Shown here: in pieces, positions 44,625 through 54,819 of the stretch | Layout: each line of letters starts with the position of its first letter | Position numbering within the stretch: position 1 is the first letter of the stretch | NCBI RefSeq assembly: GCF_001945365.1 | Contig: NZ_MSTQ01000007.1 | Span: 124,001 to 188,000 of the forward strand | Source of the DNA: Pseudomonas reinekei | GTDB taxonomy: Bacteria; Pseudomonadota; Gammaproteobacteria; Pseudomonadales; Pseudomonadaceae | Direction of reading: 5' to 3' | DNA length: 64,000 bases | Made by a program: the position numbers and the translations under genes | The notes under the pieces: model-generated | The model's input: only the letters and a program-made list of their open reading frames with translations | Told to the model about the DNA's origin: nothing | The model's database searches: none

Positions 44625-45056
44625 TCAGCCGTGGGTATTTCCCTCGACCTCATCCTGCGCGGCCAGAACGACCTGATGTGGCATCTGCGCGAGAAGATCC
44701 TGGGGCCGTCTACCGCCTAGAAAGCTGTTCGGGGAAATAAACCAGAATGCCATTGCCCATCCCCCTTTCATTTGAGAAAGGATGGTAACTACTTCTTGCA
44801 ACCCCGCTTGAGGGGTGATGCTTGCCTTAGTCGAGAATGCGTAGCTGGGAAACAAGCTGCAGCCGTCGTACTCGATCTTAAAAATCCTGCTCTCTCCGAC
44901 CCATACCGATAGCGCCGGCGCGAGCCACTCGGCTTGAACGCAGAATCGCTCAGCAAGCTCACGAACATCGAGGAAGAAGCCGGATTCGAGGATATGTTTC
45001 TGACCACGAATCAGCATCTCTCGCTCTGCTGTGAAAATTCTATTCGAGTCTCTCAT
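44625..45056 (-). CDS. ParS/MbcA-type antitoxin-like protein
   Basis: A 143-aa protein from ATG 45056 (MRDSNRIFTAEREMLIRGQK). Its first half has a helix-turn-helix-like segment (DVRELAERFCVQAEWLAPAL). The second half resembles a DUF2384 toxin-binding domain: a Trp-rich AMAFWFISPNSFLGGRRPQD followed by LLAQMPHQVVLAAQDEVEG. An upstream TTG at 45116 would extend it by 20 residues. No RES toxin partner is visible. It lies 185 bp from the orphan tniQ, on the opposite strand. Assignment rests on motif resemblance. Confidence 0.6.
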   Translation of the reverse strand: MRDSNRIFTAEREMLIRGQKHILESGFFLDVRELAERFCVQAEWLAPALSVWVGESRIFKIEYDGCSLFPSYAFSTKASITPQAGLQEVVTILSQMKGGWAMAFWFISPNSFLGGRRPQDLLAQMPHQVVLAAQDEVEGNTHG

Positions 45057-45197
45057 CACTGCAATGTCCTTGTACCCAGCGCCTTCCTTTAGTCTAGCTC
45101 CAATAGAAGTAAGCAAATCCCTAACTGCCTACCCATCGTCAGATCAGAATGCAAAACCTGCGGTTACGTGCGTCAGCGCTCCTCAGCCTGAGAAATC

Positions 45198-45352
45198 AGC
45201 CGATTCTGTTGAAAAAAAGTCGCCACGGTTTGCGCAACTTAAAAGTACGCTGTCGATATCGGAATCGTTTTTTCGTATCAGCAAAAAAGGCGTTTCCACA
45301 AGTTAACGATTAGCAGTTTGGGCAGGCCTACTTTTTTCAACGCAATCGGCCG
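45198..45352. repeat. MITE-like / IS-derived repeat, copy 1 (degenerate)
   Basis: The left arm starts AGCCGATTCTGTTGAAAAAA, and the right arm ends with CTTTTTTCAACGCAATCGGC. The body has no coding potential. It is alignable with the copy at 48180-48364, including TTGAAAAA-AGTCG and AAAAGTACGC. Confidence 0.65.
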
Positions 45353-45478
45353 ATTTCCGTCTGTCACTATGGGCATCGAGAGTTGTTTTCAGCCTATCGT
45401 ACCCAGTAAGAACGCGGATGGCGGGCAGAGAGCTGTTTCCTAATCTATAAATGGAGACCCCTGCATAGGAGTTTCATC

Positions 45479-45718
45479 ATGATCAAACCCCAAGACCGCA
45501 CCATCTCCCAACGCCCAGGTGGGACGTAGGAAAACAAGCGCAACGATTCAGACCGAGCCTTAAGCGTCCACGATACTCAGGCAGAGGCGCTGCAAGCCGC
45601 GCGCACCATGCTGCAAAACCAAGGTGGTGGTGAAATGACTACTAAGGGGCGCGACGGACAGTTCAGGGCAAAAGACACCATCACGCCCGGCAATGATCCC
45701 CGGGACGTAAAAGGTTGA
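45479..45718 (+). pseudogene. Disrupted DUF2188-family gene
   Basis: The frame from ATG 45479 stops at TAG 45527. It then continues in frame with DRALSVHDTQAEALQAARTM, LQNQGGGE and GRDGQFRAKDTITPGNDPRD, ending at TGA 45718. These are hallmarks of DUF2188, small proteins common in Pseudomonas. The expected tryptophan segment (WDVGKQ) is present in another frame around 45519-45536, so at least one indel has broken the gene. Confidence 0.72.
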
Positions 45719-45963
45719 ATGCCGCCACACTGTACGAAGTGCAATTTGCTGGTCAGTGCCCATTCCAATAGGTAGGGCAAGTCGGTGCAATTGCACCCTT
45801 AGCGTACGATTTTCTCCGTTTTCTCTATTCGCCCCGCTTCAATCGACCCACAGCGGTCATCCGGACGACACGGAAAGAGATGTGATTTTCCGCCCCCATC
45901 CGTAGATCGGTAGCGATTATCAATATGCTATATCCCATTCACTTGACCCCATGGACGTAAGTC
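45719..45963. other. Intergenic DNA without recognisable features
   Basis: About 245 bp between the broken DUF2188 gene and the DUF1652 gene; no gene or repeat seen. Confidence 0.4.
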
Positions 45964-46218
45964 ATGATCTCTACGCTTGAGCTTCGCCACATTATTGAAT
46001 GTGGATTCCAGCCTCTTTCTTGCACCTGCTCAGTCAATTTAGATGGATCATTGAAGATCAAGGTCTTCGACGCGACCTCAGGACGGGTCGATCTCCTGGT
46101 CACCGCGGTCACGACCAGCGAACTGACGTCCAGCCGAGCCATTGCAAATTTGATTGGAGACCTTCGCTCTGAAATGGCTGCGCGCCAAGCGAAGGGCACG
46201 GTGGTGTTGGTGACATAA
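45964..46218 (+). CDS. DUF1652 family protein
   Basis: An 84-aa protein matching DUF1652, a small Pseudomonas family of unknown function. Characteristic segments are MISTLELRHIIECGFQPLSC, VFDATSGRVDLLVTAV and SSRAIANLIGDLRSEM. Length is typical and the frame is intact. No signal peptide. It stands alone between decayed genes, which suggests chromosomal backbone instead of transposon cargo. Confidence 0.82.
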   Translation: MISTLELRHIIECGFQPLSCTCSVNLDGSLKIKVFDATSGRVDLLVTAVTTSELTSSRAIANLIGDLRSEMAARQAKGTVVLVT

Positions 46219-46517
46219 CACCGGTGCATTGCCTCGTTTGATGGAGAATCATTCCTACCCTGGAGCGCTCAGTTAGGCTGGCGGTTTGAGGCGCGCGGTA
46301 GACTGCAACATTAAGTACAACCCTTCGACGTCGCCTGGATTCAGCGCACTCACGGTCTCTATGCCCAAAAGCAAAGCCATTGGCGCGATCCGCTTTGCGT
46401 AACGTGTCCTCCAAAGGGGCCGCACTGTTAATTGCCCGCAATAATTTGCTGGCCTGGGGCACGTATCGCCGCCGGCATACCCAACGGTGCCAATGGATCG
46501 CTGTTTGGTTCGCGCGC

Positions 46518-46844
46518 TCATATCCATTGCCAACCGTTCAGGTTGGCAGGTTGATCCACGGCCAGCTCGTGCTCCTCAACGTCGAATTCAAGCCAGCCGC
46601 CTAATGGCTCGTTGCGCCCATCGATGATCGAGCCTTGCATCATGTGCCCGCCAGGCAGTACCAAGCGCAAGACGTTGGCACCCTTGGGGCCTTGCAGGTA
46701 GTGGCCGTACTCAATTCGGGCGCGATCGGATCCGACACAACTCACCACCACGGGGAATTCCAAGGTGGATAATTCGGCGGGAACTCGGCCCCGGTACATG
46801 GCTATGACGGTAACCGTAGCAGGGCCTTCGTAGGCGTAGCGCAT
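46518..46844 (-). CDS. Hypothetical protein, probably beta-rich
   Basis: A 108-aa protein not recognised. It begins MRYAYEGPATVTVIAMYRGR, followed by alternating beta-type segments (LEFPVVVSCVGSD, NVLRLVLPGGHM) and an acidic stretch (WLEFDVEEHELAVD). GGGAA lies upstream of the ATG. No signal peptide. The DNA on its downstream side (46260-46517) seems to hold fragments of a frameshifted small gene but nothing firm. Confidence 0.5.
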   Translation of the reverse strand: MRYAYEGPATVTVIAMYRGRVPAELSTLEFPVVVSCVGSDRARIEYGHYLQGPKGANVLRLVLPGGHMMQGSIIDGRNEPLGGWLEFDVEEHELAVDQPANLNGWQWI

Positions 46845-47012
46845 GACTGGATTCCCATTTCGGCGAAGGGACGTCTGTGCATAAAACTAGAACGCCGATA
46901 GGGGTAAATCGGCTCTGGAGGTTGTAGTCCCGCACCGGGTCAAAGTGCAAGGCCTTTCATAATCAGATTAGCTGATGCTCGATACACCGACCTGCTTGCG
47001 CTTGCCTAAGGC

Positions 47013-47153
47013 TTAGATCACCAACGTGTTAAGGCTCGAACCCTGTGCCAACCCTGGAACCACGGCCAACAGTTTCCAGCCTTGGGCCAGCTTTTCGTTC
47101 GCATCCGTGTCGCCGACGATTTGAACCACTTCGGCCGCTTCGTGAATCTGCAT
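47013..47153 (-). CDS. Small conserved-looking fragment
   Basis: A 46-codon frame starting MQIHEAAEVVQIVGDTDANE and containing EKLAQGWKLLAVVPG, a pattern seen in small Pseudomonas proteins that pair a short variable start with a GWxLLAV core. In-frame codons upstream of the ATG are family-like for a few residues before a TGA, so it may be the 3' remnant of a longer gene. Confidence 0.4.
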   Translation of the reverse strand: MQIHEAAEVVQIVGDTDANEKLAQGWKLLAVVPGLAQGSSLNTLVI

Positions 47154-47374
47154 GTTCTGCGCTTCGTAGATTTGAGTTATTCAGACTAGCAGGGCTTGTC
47201 CAGCGGCGCCTGGAGGTTCGAGTGGTGCGCGGTTAGCCAATCGTGATAGAGCCTGGGCAGTATCACCAGCGTTAGTACCAATGCGCGCGTGGTTTGCGAT
47301 AATTGGCGGCCACAGCGGCACGATGGCATATTGAATGCTCGTGCCCTTGTTCGGCATTCGGGTTTGGAGACTTT

Positions 47375-48034
47375 ATGCGTGACATTATTGACGGCTTTCT
47401 GCGCTTTCAGCGCGAGGTTTATCCGCAACGCGTCGAGCTATTCAGGCAGCTCGCGACGACACAAAATCCGAAGGCGTTGTTCGTAACCTGCTCGGACAGT
47501 CGTGTTGTGCCTGAACTCCTTACACAGCGCGAACCGGGCGAGCTGTTCGTAATTCGCAACGCCGGTAACATTGTGCCGTCGTATGGTCCCGAACCGGGCG
47601 GCGTCTCGGCTACCGTCGAATATGCGGTGGCAGTGCTCGGTGTACAGGACATTGTGATCTGCGGCCATTCGGACTGCGGCGCGATGGGCGCGATTTCCCG
47701 CTGCACCTGTCTGGACCATCTTCCGGCGGTCGCTAACTGGCTACGTCATTCGGACGCCGCGAAAGCTATTAACGCGGCGTATGAGTTCGACACGCCTCGC
47801 GCAAAGCTCGACGGCCTCGTGCGTGAAAACGTGATCGCGCAACTGGCGAATCTTCGTACCCATCCATCGGTGGCCCTCGCGCTCGAGCAGGGCCGCATGA
47901 ATCTGCACGGCTGGGTCTACGACATCGAGGCGGGTTGCATTGATGCGCTTGATGGCGCGACACGGCAATTCGTTTCACTTGCTGATTCGCCGACCACCGT
48001 TGCGATCACTGCGCGCAACGGCAGGCAGATGTAA
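47375..48034 (+). CDS. Beta-class carbonic anhydrase
   Basis: A cytoplasmic zinc enzyme that interconverts CO2 and bicarbonate. The product is 219 aa from ATG 47375 with GGAGA just upstream; the open frame extends further 5' but without family residues. Zinc ligands and the active-site pair are in CSDSRV (C39, D41, R43) and CGHSDCGAM (H98, C101). Other family motifs are [16 protein letters not shown] and the C-terminal [11 protein letters not shown]. It stands alone; an MITE-like repeat follows. GC-rich and well conserved, it looks functional. Confidence 0.95.
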   Translation: MRDIIDGFLRFQREVYPQRVELFRQLATTQNPKALFVTCSDSRVVPELLTQREPGELFVIRNAGNIVPSYGPEPGGVSATVEYAVAVLGVQDIVICGHSDCGAMGAISRCTCLDHLPAVANWLRHSDAAKAINAAYEFDTPRAKLDGLVRENVIAQLANLRTHPSVALALEQGRMNLHGWVYDIEAGCIDALDGATRQFVSLADSPTTVAITARNGRQM

Positions 48035-48179
48035 TGGCGAGAGCTAAGAGGGTTGTCGCACTACTTCCGGAATATTTTCGCCCCAGCTAAGGTCAGAGAA
48101 GCGGCATTGTTTCTTCCGGACAAGTTGGAAGATCAGCTCTCGAATGACTGCTCGACGGGACTGGCGAACGACCGGAACT

Positions 48180-48364
48180 GGCCGATTCTGTTGAAAAAGT
48201 CGACCATGGTTTCCACGGCAGAAAAGTACGCGCTTGAGATTGAAATCTGAGTTTTGTGCAGAGGGTTCCAGACTCAGATTTCACCCAGTACCATGTAAAA
48301 GAGGTGTTTTCGCCCATCAATATTCGAGCGGTTTGGGCAAACCGACTTTTTCAACAGATCGGCC
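48180..48364. repeat. MITE-like / IS-derived repeat, copy 2 (both inverted repeats present)
   Basis: It begins GGCCGATTCTGTTGAAAAAG at 48180 and ends with the inverse CTTTTTCAACAGATCGGCC at 48364; the arms are about 22 bp with one single-base deletion. The 185-bp body encodes no transposase. Copies 1 (45198) and 3 (62032) share the same end and part of the body. Confidence 0.78.
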
Positions 48365-48779
48365 GATTCCTGCCTTCCCGTCACCGGCAGCTATGGGTCG
48401 ATCGCAGCCGTTCGCGATAGGCAGCAACCGCCCACTAGGAGACATTCGCACATGCCAATGGCTGCGTTGCTTTGCGTATTTAGAGTTGGCTGATTGATGA
48501 GTTCATCTGGGGTTGATGAAGATTCGCCAAAATGTTCCAGGCGTCTGTACTTGCGGGAATTAAATAGTAGCTCCAAGCGTACATCAATAAAGTGGACGAC
48601 GGCACGAGGGTAAGCATGTCGGTCGCCGACCTATCGCCGAATTTTAGTTGCAAGCAATTGAGAGACTACGAATCAGCCGGTACTCGGGTCAGTAATCACT
48701 GCTACACAAATGTAGCACCCGTTACCCACGTCAATACCCCGCATCTATAGACAGGCACGGGGCGTGACAACGGGCAGGG
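48365..48779. other. Non-coding stretch after the MITE-like repeat
   Basis: About 415 bp. The first ~80 bp contain a TATGGGTCGATCGCAGCCGT segment. A degraded version also follows copy 1 of the repeat, so it probably belongs to a larger duplicated unit. No gene seen in the remainder. Confidence 0.45.
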
Positions 48780-50717
48780 CTAATTTTTCTGGGCGTTTTT
48801 ACTATTGGACCAGTTCAGCAAGCCGTGGGTGAAACCATAACTCGCGACCTGATAATACGTGACCGCACGCACGATGAGTGGGTCTTCGAGTTGAACAGTC
48901 ACCTCTTGACTGGCGCCCAGCGCGTCATCGTGACGCCGCAACATTCCTCTAGGGCTTAGAATAGCCAGATCTTTACCATCAAACAGACCCAGATGCTGGT
49001 AATTACCTACCAGAACGCGGGGCGGCAAGGTGGTAGGTTGAAGCAGATCACGACCAAAAAATGTCGATTCGTAGTTGAGGTTCAACAGGCCGAGAAGAGT
49101 TGGAGCCAGATCGATCTGACTCGCCAGCTGATCGTCTTCGCGTGAAGGAACAAGCTTTGGCGCGTATATAAACAAAGGAATTTGGTAATTGCGAATCGGT
49201 AGATCTTCCTTGCCCGCACTGCCAGCGGTATGGTCCGCGACAAAGACGAAAATAGTGTCGTCGAACCAAGGCTTTTTTCGCGCGGCTTGAAGAAACTGGC
49301 CAATTGCATAGTCAGTGTATTTCACCGCGCCGTCACGCCCATCACCGGATGGAATATCGATCTTGCCTTCAGGGTAAGTGTAAGGACGATGATTGGAGGT
49401 GGTCATCAATTGCAGTAGGAAAGCTTTGTTGTTGGCGAAGTTTTCGTCTGCCAGCTTCAGCGTCTGTTGATAGAGGTCTTCGTCCGCCATACCCCAGGCA
49501 TTTTTGAAATGGATATCAGCTTCATCAATACTGGACTGATCGACAACCCGATAGCCATTGCCGCCGAAGAACGCATTCATATTGTCGAAATAACCACGGC
49601 CCCCGTATACGAATACGGTGTCATAGCCTGCGTGATTGAGCTGTTGACCAAGGCTGGCAAAACCGCTTTCACGTCCTACTCGCTTGACAATAGAGCGCCC
49701 CGGCGTAGGAGGAATAGACAACGTAATGGCTTCCAGGCCGCGGTCGGTTCTGGTGCCCGTTGCATAAAAGTTGTTGAAGTACAGGCTCTCTTTGCGCAGC
49801 TGGTCGAGGTTGGGCGTCAGTTTTCCGGGGTTGCCGTTGCTGCCCATGTACTTGGCGCTGAAGCTTTCGATAGTCACCAGAATAATGTTATGGCGCTGGG
49901 TCTTTTCGCCCTGGGTCACAGTACGGCGAACATCCAACGATTCTTTACCGATGAACTGTACATTGTCTTCCGCCAATTCTTTACGGATGTGCTGGCCAAC
50001 TTCACTTTTCGGTAACGTTCCATAGAACTGAGCGTAGTCCAGTTCGTTATTGCGAAATGCGGCGAAGAATTGGTACGGGCCATTGCTGGCCAGTTCATGT
50101 TGATAGGCATTGCCACCTTTACCCCGCGGGGTGTCCTGGTCAACGGCCAACAGTACAACAGCGCTCAAAGCCAGTATCGCCGCAATACTCAGCAAGCGTT
50201 GGCGCCAGGAAGGCAACGGGGCAGCAATCACCCGTTGTAGAGGTTTGTGCAGCGCCATACAGATGACCACCGCGATAACCGCTAGGCCGCCAAGTAATTT
50301 GCCGATGGGGTAGGACTCCAAGATGTTGTTCAGCACCTCGTCGGAGTACACCAGATAGTCCACGGCGATAAAATTGAAGCGTACGCCGAACTCGTCCCAG
50401 AACAGCCATTCAGCCACCGCAGTAAACAACATGGCAAAGACGCTGAGGGTCAGCAGCCCCTGCAAAAACCACGAGTGCGCTCGTGAACCCCATAAGAGCG
50501 GTGGGCAAAGCAGCACATACAGGCTCATCGGCAAGGCTGCATATAGCAAAAAGCTCAGGTCGTATAAAAGGCCGATACCAAATATCGACGCGAACGCAGT
50601 ACCCGCTTCTGAAAGATGAGTGACAAGCAGCACCAGGCGAGTGAGGGAAAATATCACTAGCCAAAGGCTAGTGATCAATAGCAGGAACCGCAGGGGGGCT
50701 GAAGCAGGTAACCGCAT
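48780..50717 (-). CDS. LTA-synthase-like membrane sulfatase/phosphoglycerol transferase
   Basis: A 645-aa inner-membrane protein: about five N-terminal helices (residues 1-190), then a periplasmic alkaline-phosphatase-fold domain. Conserved elements are the metal-binding VTIESFSAKYMG, the catalytic Thr region FYATGTRTDRG, the HFKNAWGMADEDL segment and FVADHTAGSAG. Gram-negative members transfer phosphoglycerol or phosphoethanolamine groups to periplasmic glycans or lipids (OpgB-like), or hydrolyse them; the substrate cannot be fixed from sequence. A single gene transcribed toward the transposon remnants. The upstream region to 51057 (about 340 bp) holds the two divergent promoters. Confidence 0.88.
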   Translation of the reverse strand: MRLPASAPLRFLLLITSLWLVIFSLTRLVLLVTHLSEAGTAFASIFGIGLLYDLSFLLYAALPMSLYVLLCPPLLWGSRAHSWFLQGLLTLSVFAMLFTAVAEWLFWDEFGVRFNFIAVDYLVYSDEVLNNILESYPIGKLLGGLAVIAVVICMALHKPLQRVIAAPLPSWRQRLLSIAAILALSAVVLLAVDQDTPRGKGGNAYQHELASNGPYQFFAAFRNNELDYAQFYGTLPKSEVGQHIRKELAEDNVQFIGKESLDVRRTVTQGEKTQRHNIILVTIESFSAKYMGSNGNPGKLTPNLDQLRKESLYFNNFYATGTRTDRGLEAITLSIPPTPGRSIVKRVGRESGFASLGQQLNHAGYDTVFVYGGRGYFDNMNAFFGGNGYRVVDQSSIDEADIHFKNAWGMADEDLYQQTLKLADENFANNKAFLLQLMTTSNHRPYTYPEGKIDIPSGDGRDGAVKYTDYAIGQFLQAARKKPWFDDTIFVFVADHTAGSAGKEDLPIRNYQIPLFIYAPKLVPSREDDQLASQIDLAPTLLGLLNLNYESTFFGRDLLQPTTLPPRVLVGNYQHLGLFDGKDLAILSPRGMLRRHDDALGASQEVTVQLEDPLIVRAVTYYQVASYGFTHGLLNWSNSKNAQKN

Positions 50718-51057
50718 GAGAAACTCCTTGTTGTGCTCCCTCCTTATTGGAAATTGCTGTGGCTATTGGCCGACAGGTCACTGCATGAGGACGTTCATGT
50801 CTTCGGATGCAGTGCGCTGCGACTTATCTGGAGGGGCGGTCACTCTATACTGAAAATCAGAAAAATTTCGTCAAAAGCAGAGAAAGGTCACAAATCAAAG
50901 CTGATGCAAAAAATGAGTGATTTATAACCGTTTTTTTGACGTTTTTTTCTCATTTTGCTTCCTACATTCTCCGCACTTCCAAACATGCAAATGATTCGCG
51001 TTGAATGCCAGCGAATCCTCCGCGTGAATTCTAAAAAGAGTCAGGAGCTGCATCAGC

Positions 51058-52071
51058 ATGATTTCCCCTATTACCTCGTTCCTCAAAATTACCTTGCTGG
51101 CCACCGCGCTACTTGGCATTGGTCAAGTGCATGCGGCTGAGGCTGATGGCATCGTCGTCTACAACGCGCAACACGAAAGCCTGACCAAAGCCTGGATCGA
51201 CGGCTTCACCAAGGAAACCGGGATCAAAGTCACGGTGCGCAATGGCGACGATACCGAAATGGGCAACCAGCTGGTGCTGGAGGGCGCGGCGTCGCCGGCC
51301 GATGTGTTCCTGACCGAGAACTCCCCGGCCATGGTCCTGGTAGACAATGCGGGGCTGTTCGCCCCGGTGGTTCCGACCACCCTGGAACAGGTCGGCGCAG
51401 CGTACCGGCCGGCGCATGGCAAATGGGTTGGGATCGCGGCGCGCTCTACCGTGTTTGTCTACAATCCGAGCAAACTGCCGCAAACCCAATTGCCAGAATC
51501 CCTGATGGACCTTGCCGGTCCGAAATGGAAAGGTCGCTGGGCCGCTTCGCCGGCCGGTGCGGACTTCCAGGCCATCGTCGCTGCTGTGCTGGAACTCAAG
51601 GGCGAAGCCGCCACCTTGGAGTGGCTCAAAGCGATGAAGGCCAACTCCACGGCTTACCGGGGCAACAGCGCGGTGCTCAAAGCGGTCAACGCCGGGCAAA
51701 TCGACAGCGGCCTGATCTACCACTATTACAGCTTTGGCGATCAGGACAAGACCGGCGAAAACAGCAAGAACACCGCCCTGCACTACTTTAAGCACAAGGA
51801 TCCGGGGGCATTTGTCAGCGTCTCGGGCGGCGGCGTACTGGCGTCCAGTAAACACCCGGAACAAGCCCAGGCGTTCCTGAAGTGGATCACTGGCAAAAAC
51901 GGTCAGGAGGTGCTCAAGACCGGTAAGTCGTTCGAATACGCAGTCGGGATAAATGCCGAATCCAACCCGAAACTGGTACCTCTGCAGCAGCTCGACGCAC
52001 CGACCGTCGACGCGTCGAAGCTCGACAGCAAAAGGGCTGTGGAACTGATGACTCAGGCCGGGCTGCTTTAA
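51058..52071 (+). CDS. fbpA: Iron(III) ABC transporter, periplasmic binding protein (FbpA/HitA type)
   Basis: A periplasmic ferric-ion-binding protein of the transferrin-like FbpA family. The product is 337 aa with a signal peptide cut after VHAAE. The mature part opens IVVYNAQHESLTKAWIDGF and carries the iron-coordinating Tyr pair in LIYHYYSFG. SGGGVLASSKHPEQAQAFL is also typical. The first gene of a three-gene operon: the permease follows immediately, and the ATPase overlaps the permease. Iron control by Fur is expected for such operons, but no convincing Fur box was identified. Confidence 0.92.
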   Translation: MISPITSFLKITLLATALLGIGQVHAAEADGIVVYNAQHESLTKAWIDGFTKETGIKVTVRNGDDTEMGNQLVLEGAASPADVFLTENSPAMVLVDNAGLFAPVVPTTLEQVGAAYRPAHGKWVGIAARSTVFVYNPSKLPQTQLPESLMDLAGPKWKGRWAASPAGADFQAIVAAVLELKGEAATLEWLKAMKANSTAYRGNSAVLKAVNAGQIDSGLIYHYYSFGDQDKTGENSKNTALHYFKHKDPGAFVSVSGGGVLASSKHPEQAQAFLKWITGKNGQEVLKTGKSFEYAVGINAESNPKLVPLQQLDAPTVDASKLDSKRAVELMTQAGLL

Positions 52072-52092
52072 TTGAAACTTGAAGCATTACCG

Positions 52093-53673
52093 ATGGTTGT
52101 GCACACATCGGTATCGCCAAATCTGCGTCGGCGCTCCCGGGGACTCTTCCCTGGGAGCGGGAACGCGTGGGTGGTCGGCCTGGCGGTGCTGGTGGCGCTT
52201 TTGGCGTTGCTGCCGATTGCCTGCATCGTTGCAGTATCCTTTCAGACCGGCTGGGAAACGCTCGTACCGCTGGTGTTCCGACCCCGCGTTGGCGAGTTGT
52301 TGATTAACACCGTGCTGCTGGTGGTAATCACGATTCCCCTGTGCGTGACGCTCGGGGTGGCGCTGGCCTGGCTCACCGAGCGCACCGATTTGCCCGGACG
52401 ACGCTGGTGGTCGTTATTGGCGACTGCACCGCTGGCTGTGCCTGCCTTCGTACACAGCTATGCGTGGGTCAGCCTGGTCCCGCCGATTCACGGGCTGCCC
52501 GGGGCAGTGCTGGTTTCGGTAATCGCCTACTTCCCGTTTCTGTACCTGCCGGTGGCCGCAACGCTGCGTCGACTCGATCCGGCCATCGAAGACGTTGCCG
52601 AATCGCTGGGCCTTGAACCCACGGCGATATTTTTCCGCGTGGTGCTTCCACAGTTGCGCCTGGCCATCTGCGGCGGCGCGTTGTTGGTGGGCCTGCACCT
52701 GTTGGCCGAATATGGCCTGTACGCAATGATCCGCTTCGACACTTTCACCACGGCAATCTTTGATCAGTTCAAGTCCACCTTCAACGGGCCTGCCGCCAAC
52801 ATGCTGGCCAGTGTGCTTGTGCTGTGTTGCCTGGTGATGTTGACTGCCGAATCCGCCGCTCGCGGCACGGCGCGTTATGCGCGGGTCGGGTCGGGCAGCG
52901 CGCGCGAGCAGCGGGTGGTGCGCCTGAAACCCGCAGCCAGCCTCCTCGCGCTGACACTGCAGGTTACGACCTGCGCGCTGGCGTTAGGCGTGCCATTGCT
53001 CATCTTGGGTAACTGGCTGATCGCTGGCGGTACGCAAGTCTGGCAGATGGCGGAGCTACTGCCGGCGCTGCAACAGACCATGATGTTGGGTGTCGCAGGC
53101 GCCGCCCTCACCACCTGCGCTTCCATCCCGATTGCCTGGCTGTCGACGCGCTCTCCGGGCCGGTTGCAACGCGTCCTGGAAGGCTGCAACTACATCACCA
53201 GCTCGTTGCCGGGGATAGTCGTGGCCCTGGCACTGGTGACCCTCACCATCCATTTCGCCCGGCCCATTTATCAGACGGCAATCACCGTGTTGCTCGCCTA
53301 TCTACTGATGTTTTTGCCCCGCGCGCTGGTGAGTCTGCGAGCCGGCATTGCACAAGCGCCGGTCGAGCTGGAAAACATCGCCCGCAGCCTCGGCCGCTCA
53401 CCCGCCCGCGCGTTGTGGCTGACCACTTTGCGTCTGGCCGCTCCTGGGGCTGCCGCTGGCGCCGCACTGGTGTTTTTGGCAATCACTAACGAGCTGACTA
53501 CCACTTTGTTACTCGCCCCAAATGGAACACGCACTCTGGCCACCGGTTTCTGGGCCCTGACCAGTGAGATTGACTACGCCGCCGCAGCGCCCTACGCCTT
53601 GTTGATGATCCTGCTCTCGCTTCCGTTAACCGGACTTCTTTATCACCAATCCAAACGCACGGCTGGCCGATGA
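52093..53673 (+). CDS. fbpB: Iron(III) ABC transporter permease (FbpB/HitB type)
   Basis: A duplicated inner-membrane permease with about twelve helices and two EAA loops that contact the ATPase ([21 protein letters not shown] near residue 175 and [20 protein letters not shown] near 440). ATG 52093 gives 526 aa; a TTG directly after the fbpA stop codon (52072) would add seven residues. Neither has a strong ribosome-binding site, so translational coupling with fbpA is likely. It overlaps fbpC by four bases (ATGA). Confidence 0.92.
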   Translation: MVVHTSVSPNLRRRSRGLFPGSGNAWVVGLAVLVALLALLPIACIVAVSFQTGWETLVPLVFRPRVGELLINTVLLVVITIPLCVTLGVALAWLTERTDLPGRRWWSLLATAPLAVPAFVHSYAWVSLVPPIHGLPGAVLVSVIAYFPFLYLPVAATLRRLDPAIEDVAESLGLEPTAIFFRVVLPQLRLAICGGALLVGLHLLAEYGLYAMIRFDTFTTAIFDQFKSTFNGPAANMLASVLVLCCLVMLTAESAARGTARYARVGSGSAREQRVVRLKPAASLLALTLQVTTCALALGVPLLILGNWLIAGGTQVWQMAELLPALQQTMMLGVAGAALTTCASIPIAWLSTRSPGRLQRVLEGCNYITSSLPGIVVALALVTLTIHFARPIYQTAITVLLAYLLMFLPRALVSLRAGIAQAPVELENIARSLGRSPARALWLTTLRLAAPGAAAGAALVFLAITNELTTTLLLAPNGTRTLATGFWALTSEIDYAAAAPYALLMILLSLPLTGLLYHQSKRTAGR

Positions 53674-54740
53674 ACGCTCTTGAAATCCATTGCATTTCCA
53701 AGTCGTACGGCGCCCATCAAGCGCTACAATGCATCAACCTGTCGGTACCATCGGGCAGTCGGACGGTGATCGTCGGCCCGTCCGGCTCCGGTAAGACCAC
53801 CCTGCTACGGATGATTGCCGGCTTCGAATTTCCCGACACTGGCCGCTTGTCATTCAATGGTCAAACGCTCGTCGACGAGACCCATGAAGTGCCCGCGCAT
53901 CAGCGCTTGATTGGCTATGTACCCCAGGACGGGGCCCTATTCCCGCACATGACGGTGGCGGCCAACATAGGTTTTGGGCTTTCGGGCAAGCGCGCGGTTA
54001 GACACGAGCGGATCGCCGAGCTGATGGACAGCGTGGCCCTGGATGCGAACATGGCCAACCGCTGGCCCCATGAACTCTCCGGCGGCCAGCAACAGCGCGT
54101 GGCGCTGGCACGAGCCTTGGCGCAGCAACCGCGTTTGATGTTGCTCGACGAGCCGTTTTCCGCCCTCGACACCGGCCTGCGGGCCACCATGCGTAAATTG
54201 GTCGGGCGGCTGCTGGCCGATGCTGGCATCACTACCATTCTGGTCACCCATGACCAGAGCGAGGCATTGTCGTTCGCCGACCAGCTGGCGGTAATGCGCC
54301 AGGGCCGGCTGGTGCAGTCTGGCGATCCGCAGGATCTGTACCGCTACCCCGAAGATGAACACACCGCACTGTTTCTCGGCGAAGCCGTGGTCATGCCCGC
54401 CAGAATCGAAGCCGGCTGGGCCCATTGCGACCTGGGCCGGGTACTGGTCAACAACCACCGGAACAACAGTTCAGCAACGATCATGCTGCGCCCCGAACAA
54501 CTGCATCTGGTCGACGTACGCTCCGCGTCCGACGGAGCTCATGGATGTCGCGCCGTTGTGACCGAGCGCGACTTCAGCGGCAATTCGTGCACATTGACGG
54601 TAGAGCTGCAGCCATCGCCTGAGGGCGAGCTGCCAGGTCGATCGCTGATGGTGCGCAGTTCGGGCCTTTACGCACCGCCCGCCGGCAGTGTGGTGCATGT
54701 CTCGGCCATGGGGCATGCGCATGTCCTGAGCCGGTCCTGA
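53670..54740 (+). CDS. fbpC: Iron(III) ABC transporter ATP-binding protein (FbpC type)
   Basis: The ATPase that drives ferric iron import. The product is 356 aa. The nucleotide-binding domain has Walker [13 protein letters not shown] signature [18 protein letters not shown], Walker [12 protein letters not shown] and H-loop [10 protein letters not shown]. It is followed by a TOBE-like regulatory domain ([18 protein letters not shown] onward). The last gene of the operon; its length is normal for the FbpC/PotA class. Confidence 0.94.
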   Translation: MNALEIHCISKSYGAHQALQCINLSVPSGSRTVIVGPSGSGKTTLLRMIAGFEFPDTGRLSFNGQTLVDETHEVPAHQRLIGYVPQDGALFPHMTVAANIGFGLSGKRAVRHERIAELMDSVALDANMANRWPHELSGGQQQRVALARALAQQPRLMLLDEPFSALDTGLRATMRKLVGRLLADAGITTILVTHDQSEALSFADQLAVMRQGRLVQSGDPQDLYRYPEDEHTALFLGEAVVMPARIEAGWAHCDLGRVLVNNHRNNSSATIMLRPEQLHLVDVRSASDGAHGCRAVVTERDFSGNSCTLTVELQPSPEGELPGRSLMVRSSGLYAPPAGSVVHVSAMGHAHVLSRS

Positions 54741-54819
54741 TCTCGATGCGCGGGCTTACCGACATGATGTATCAACCGCATGTTTTGTTTAACTTGCTCA
54801 ATCGCCTGAAGGCTATGCC

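Noticed and set aside
45225-45240. AACTTAAAAGTACG resembling the second element's target duplication and terminus (AACTT then TGAAAGTACG)
   Set aside because: It lies inside copy 1 of the MITE-like repeat and aligns with AAAAGTACGC in copy 2, so the likeness to a transposon end is coincidental.
46273-46533. Minus-strand frames that together might form a frameshifted DUF3077-like small gene
   Set aside because: The resemblance is too faint in either frame to name it; left as decayed DNA.
48053-48250. 65-codon frame running into the MITE-like repeat
   Set aside because: About a third of it is repeat sequence and no family is recognisable.
50985-51010. Fur-box-like ATGCAAATGATTCGCGTT upstream of the iron transporter
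   Set aside because: Only about one half matches a Fur consensus, so it is too weak to annotate although iron control is likely on general grounds.
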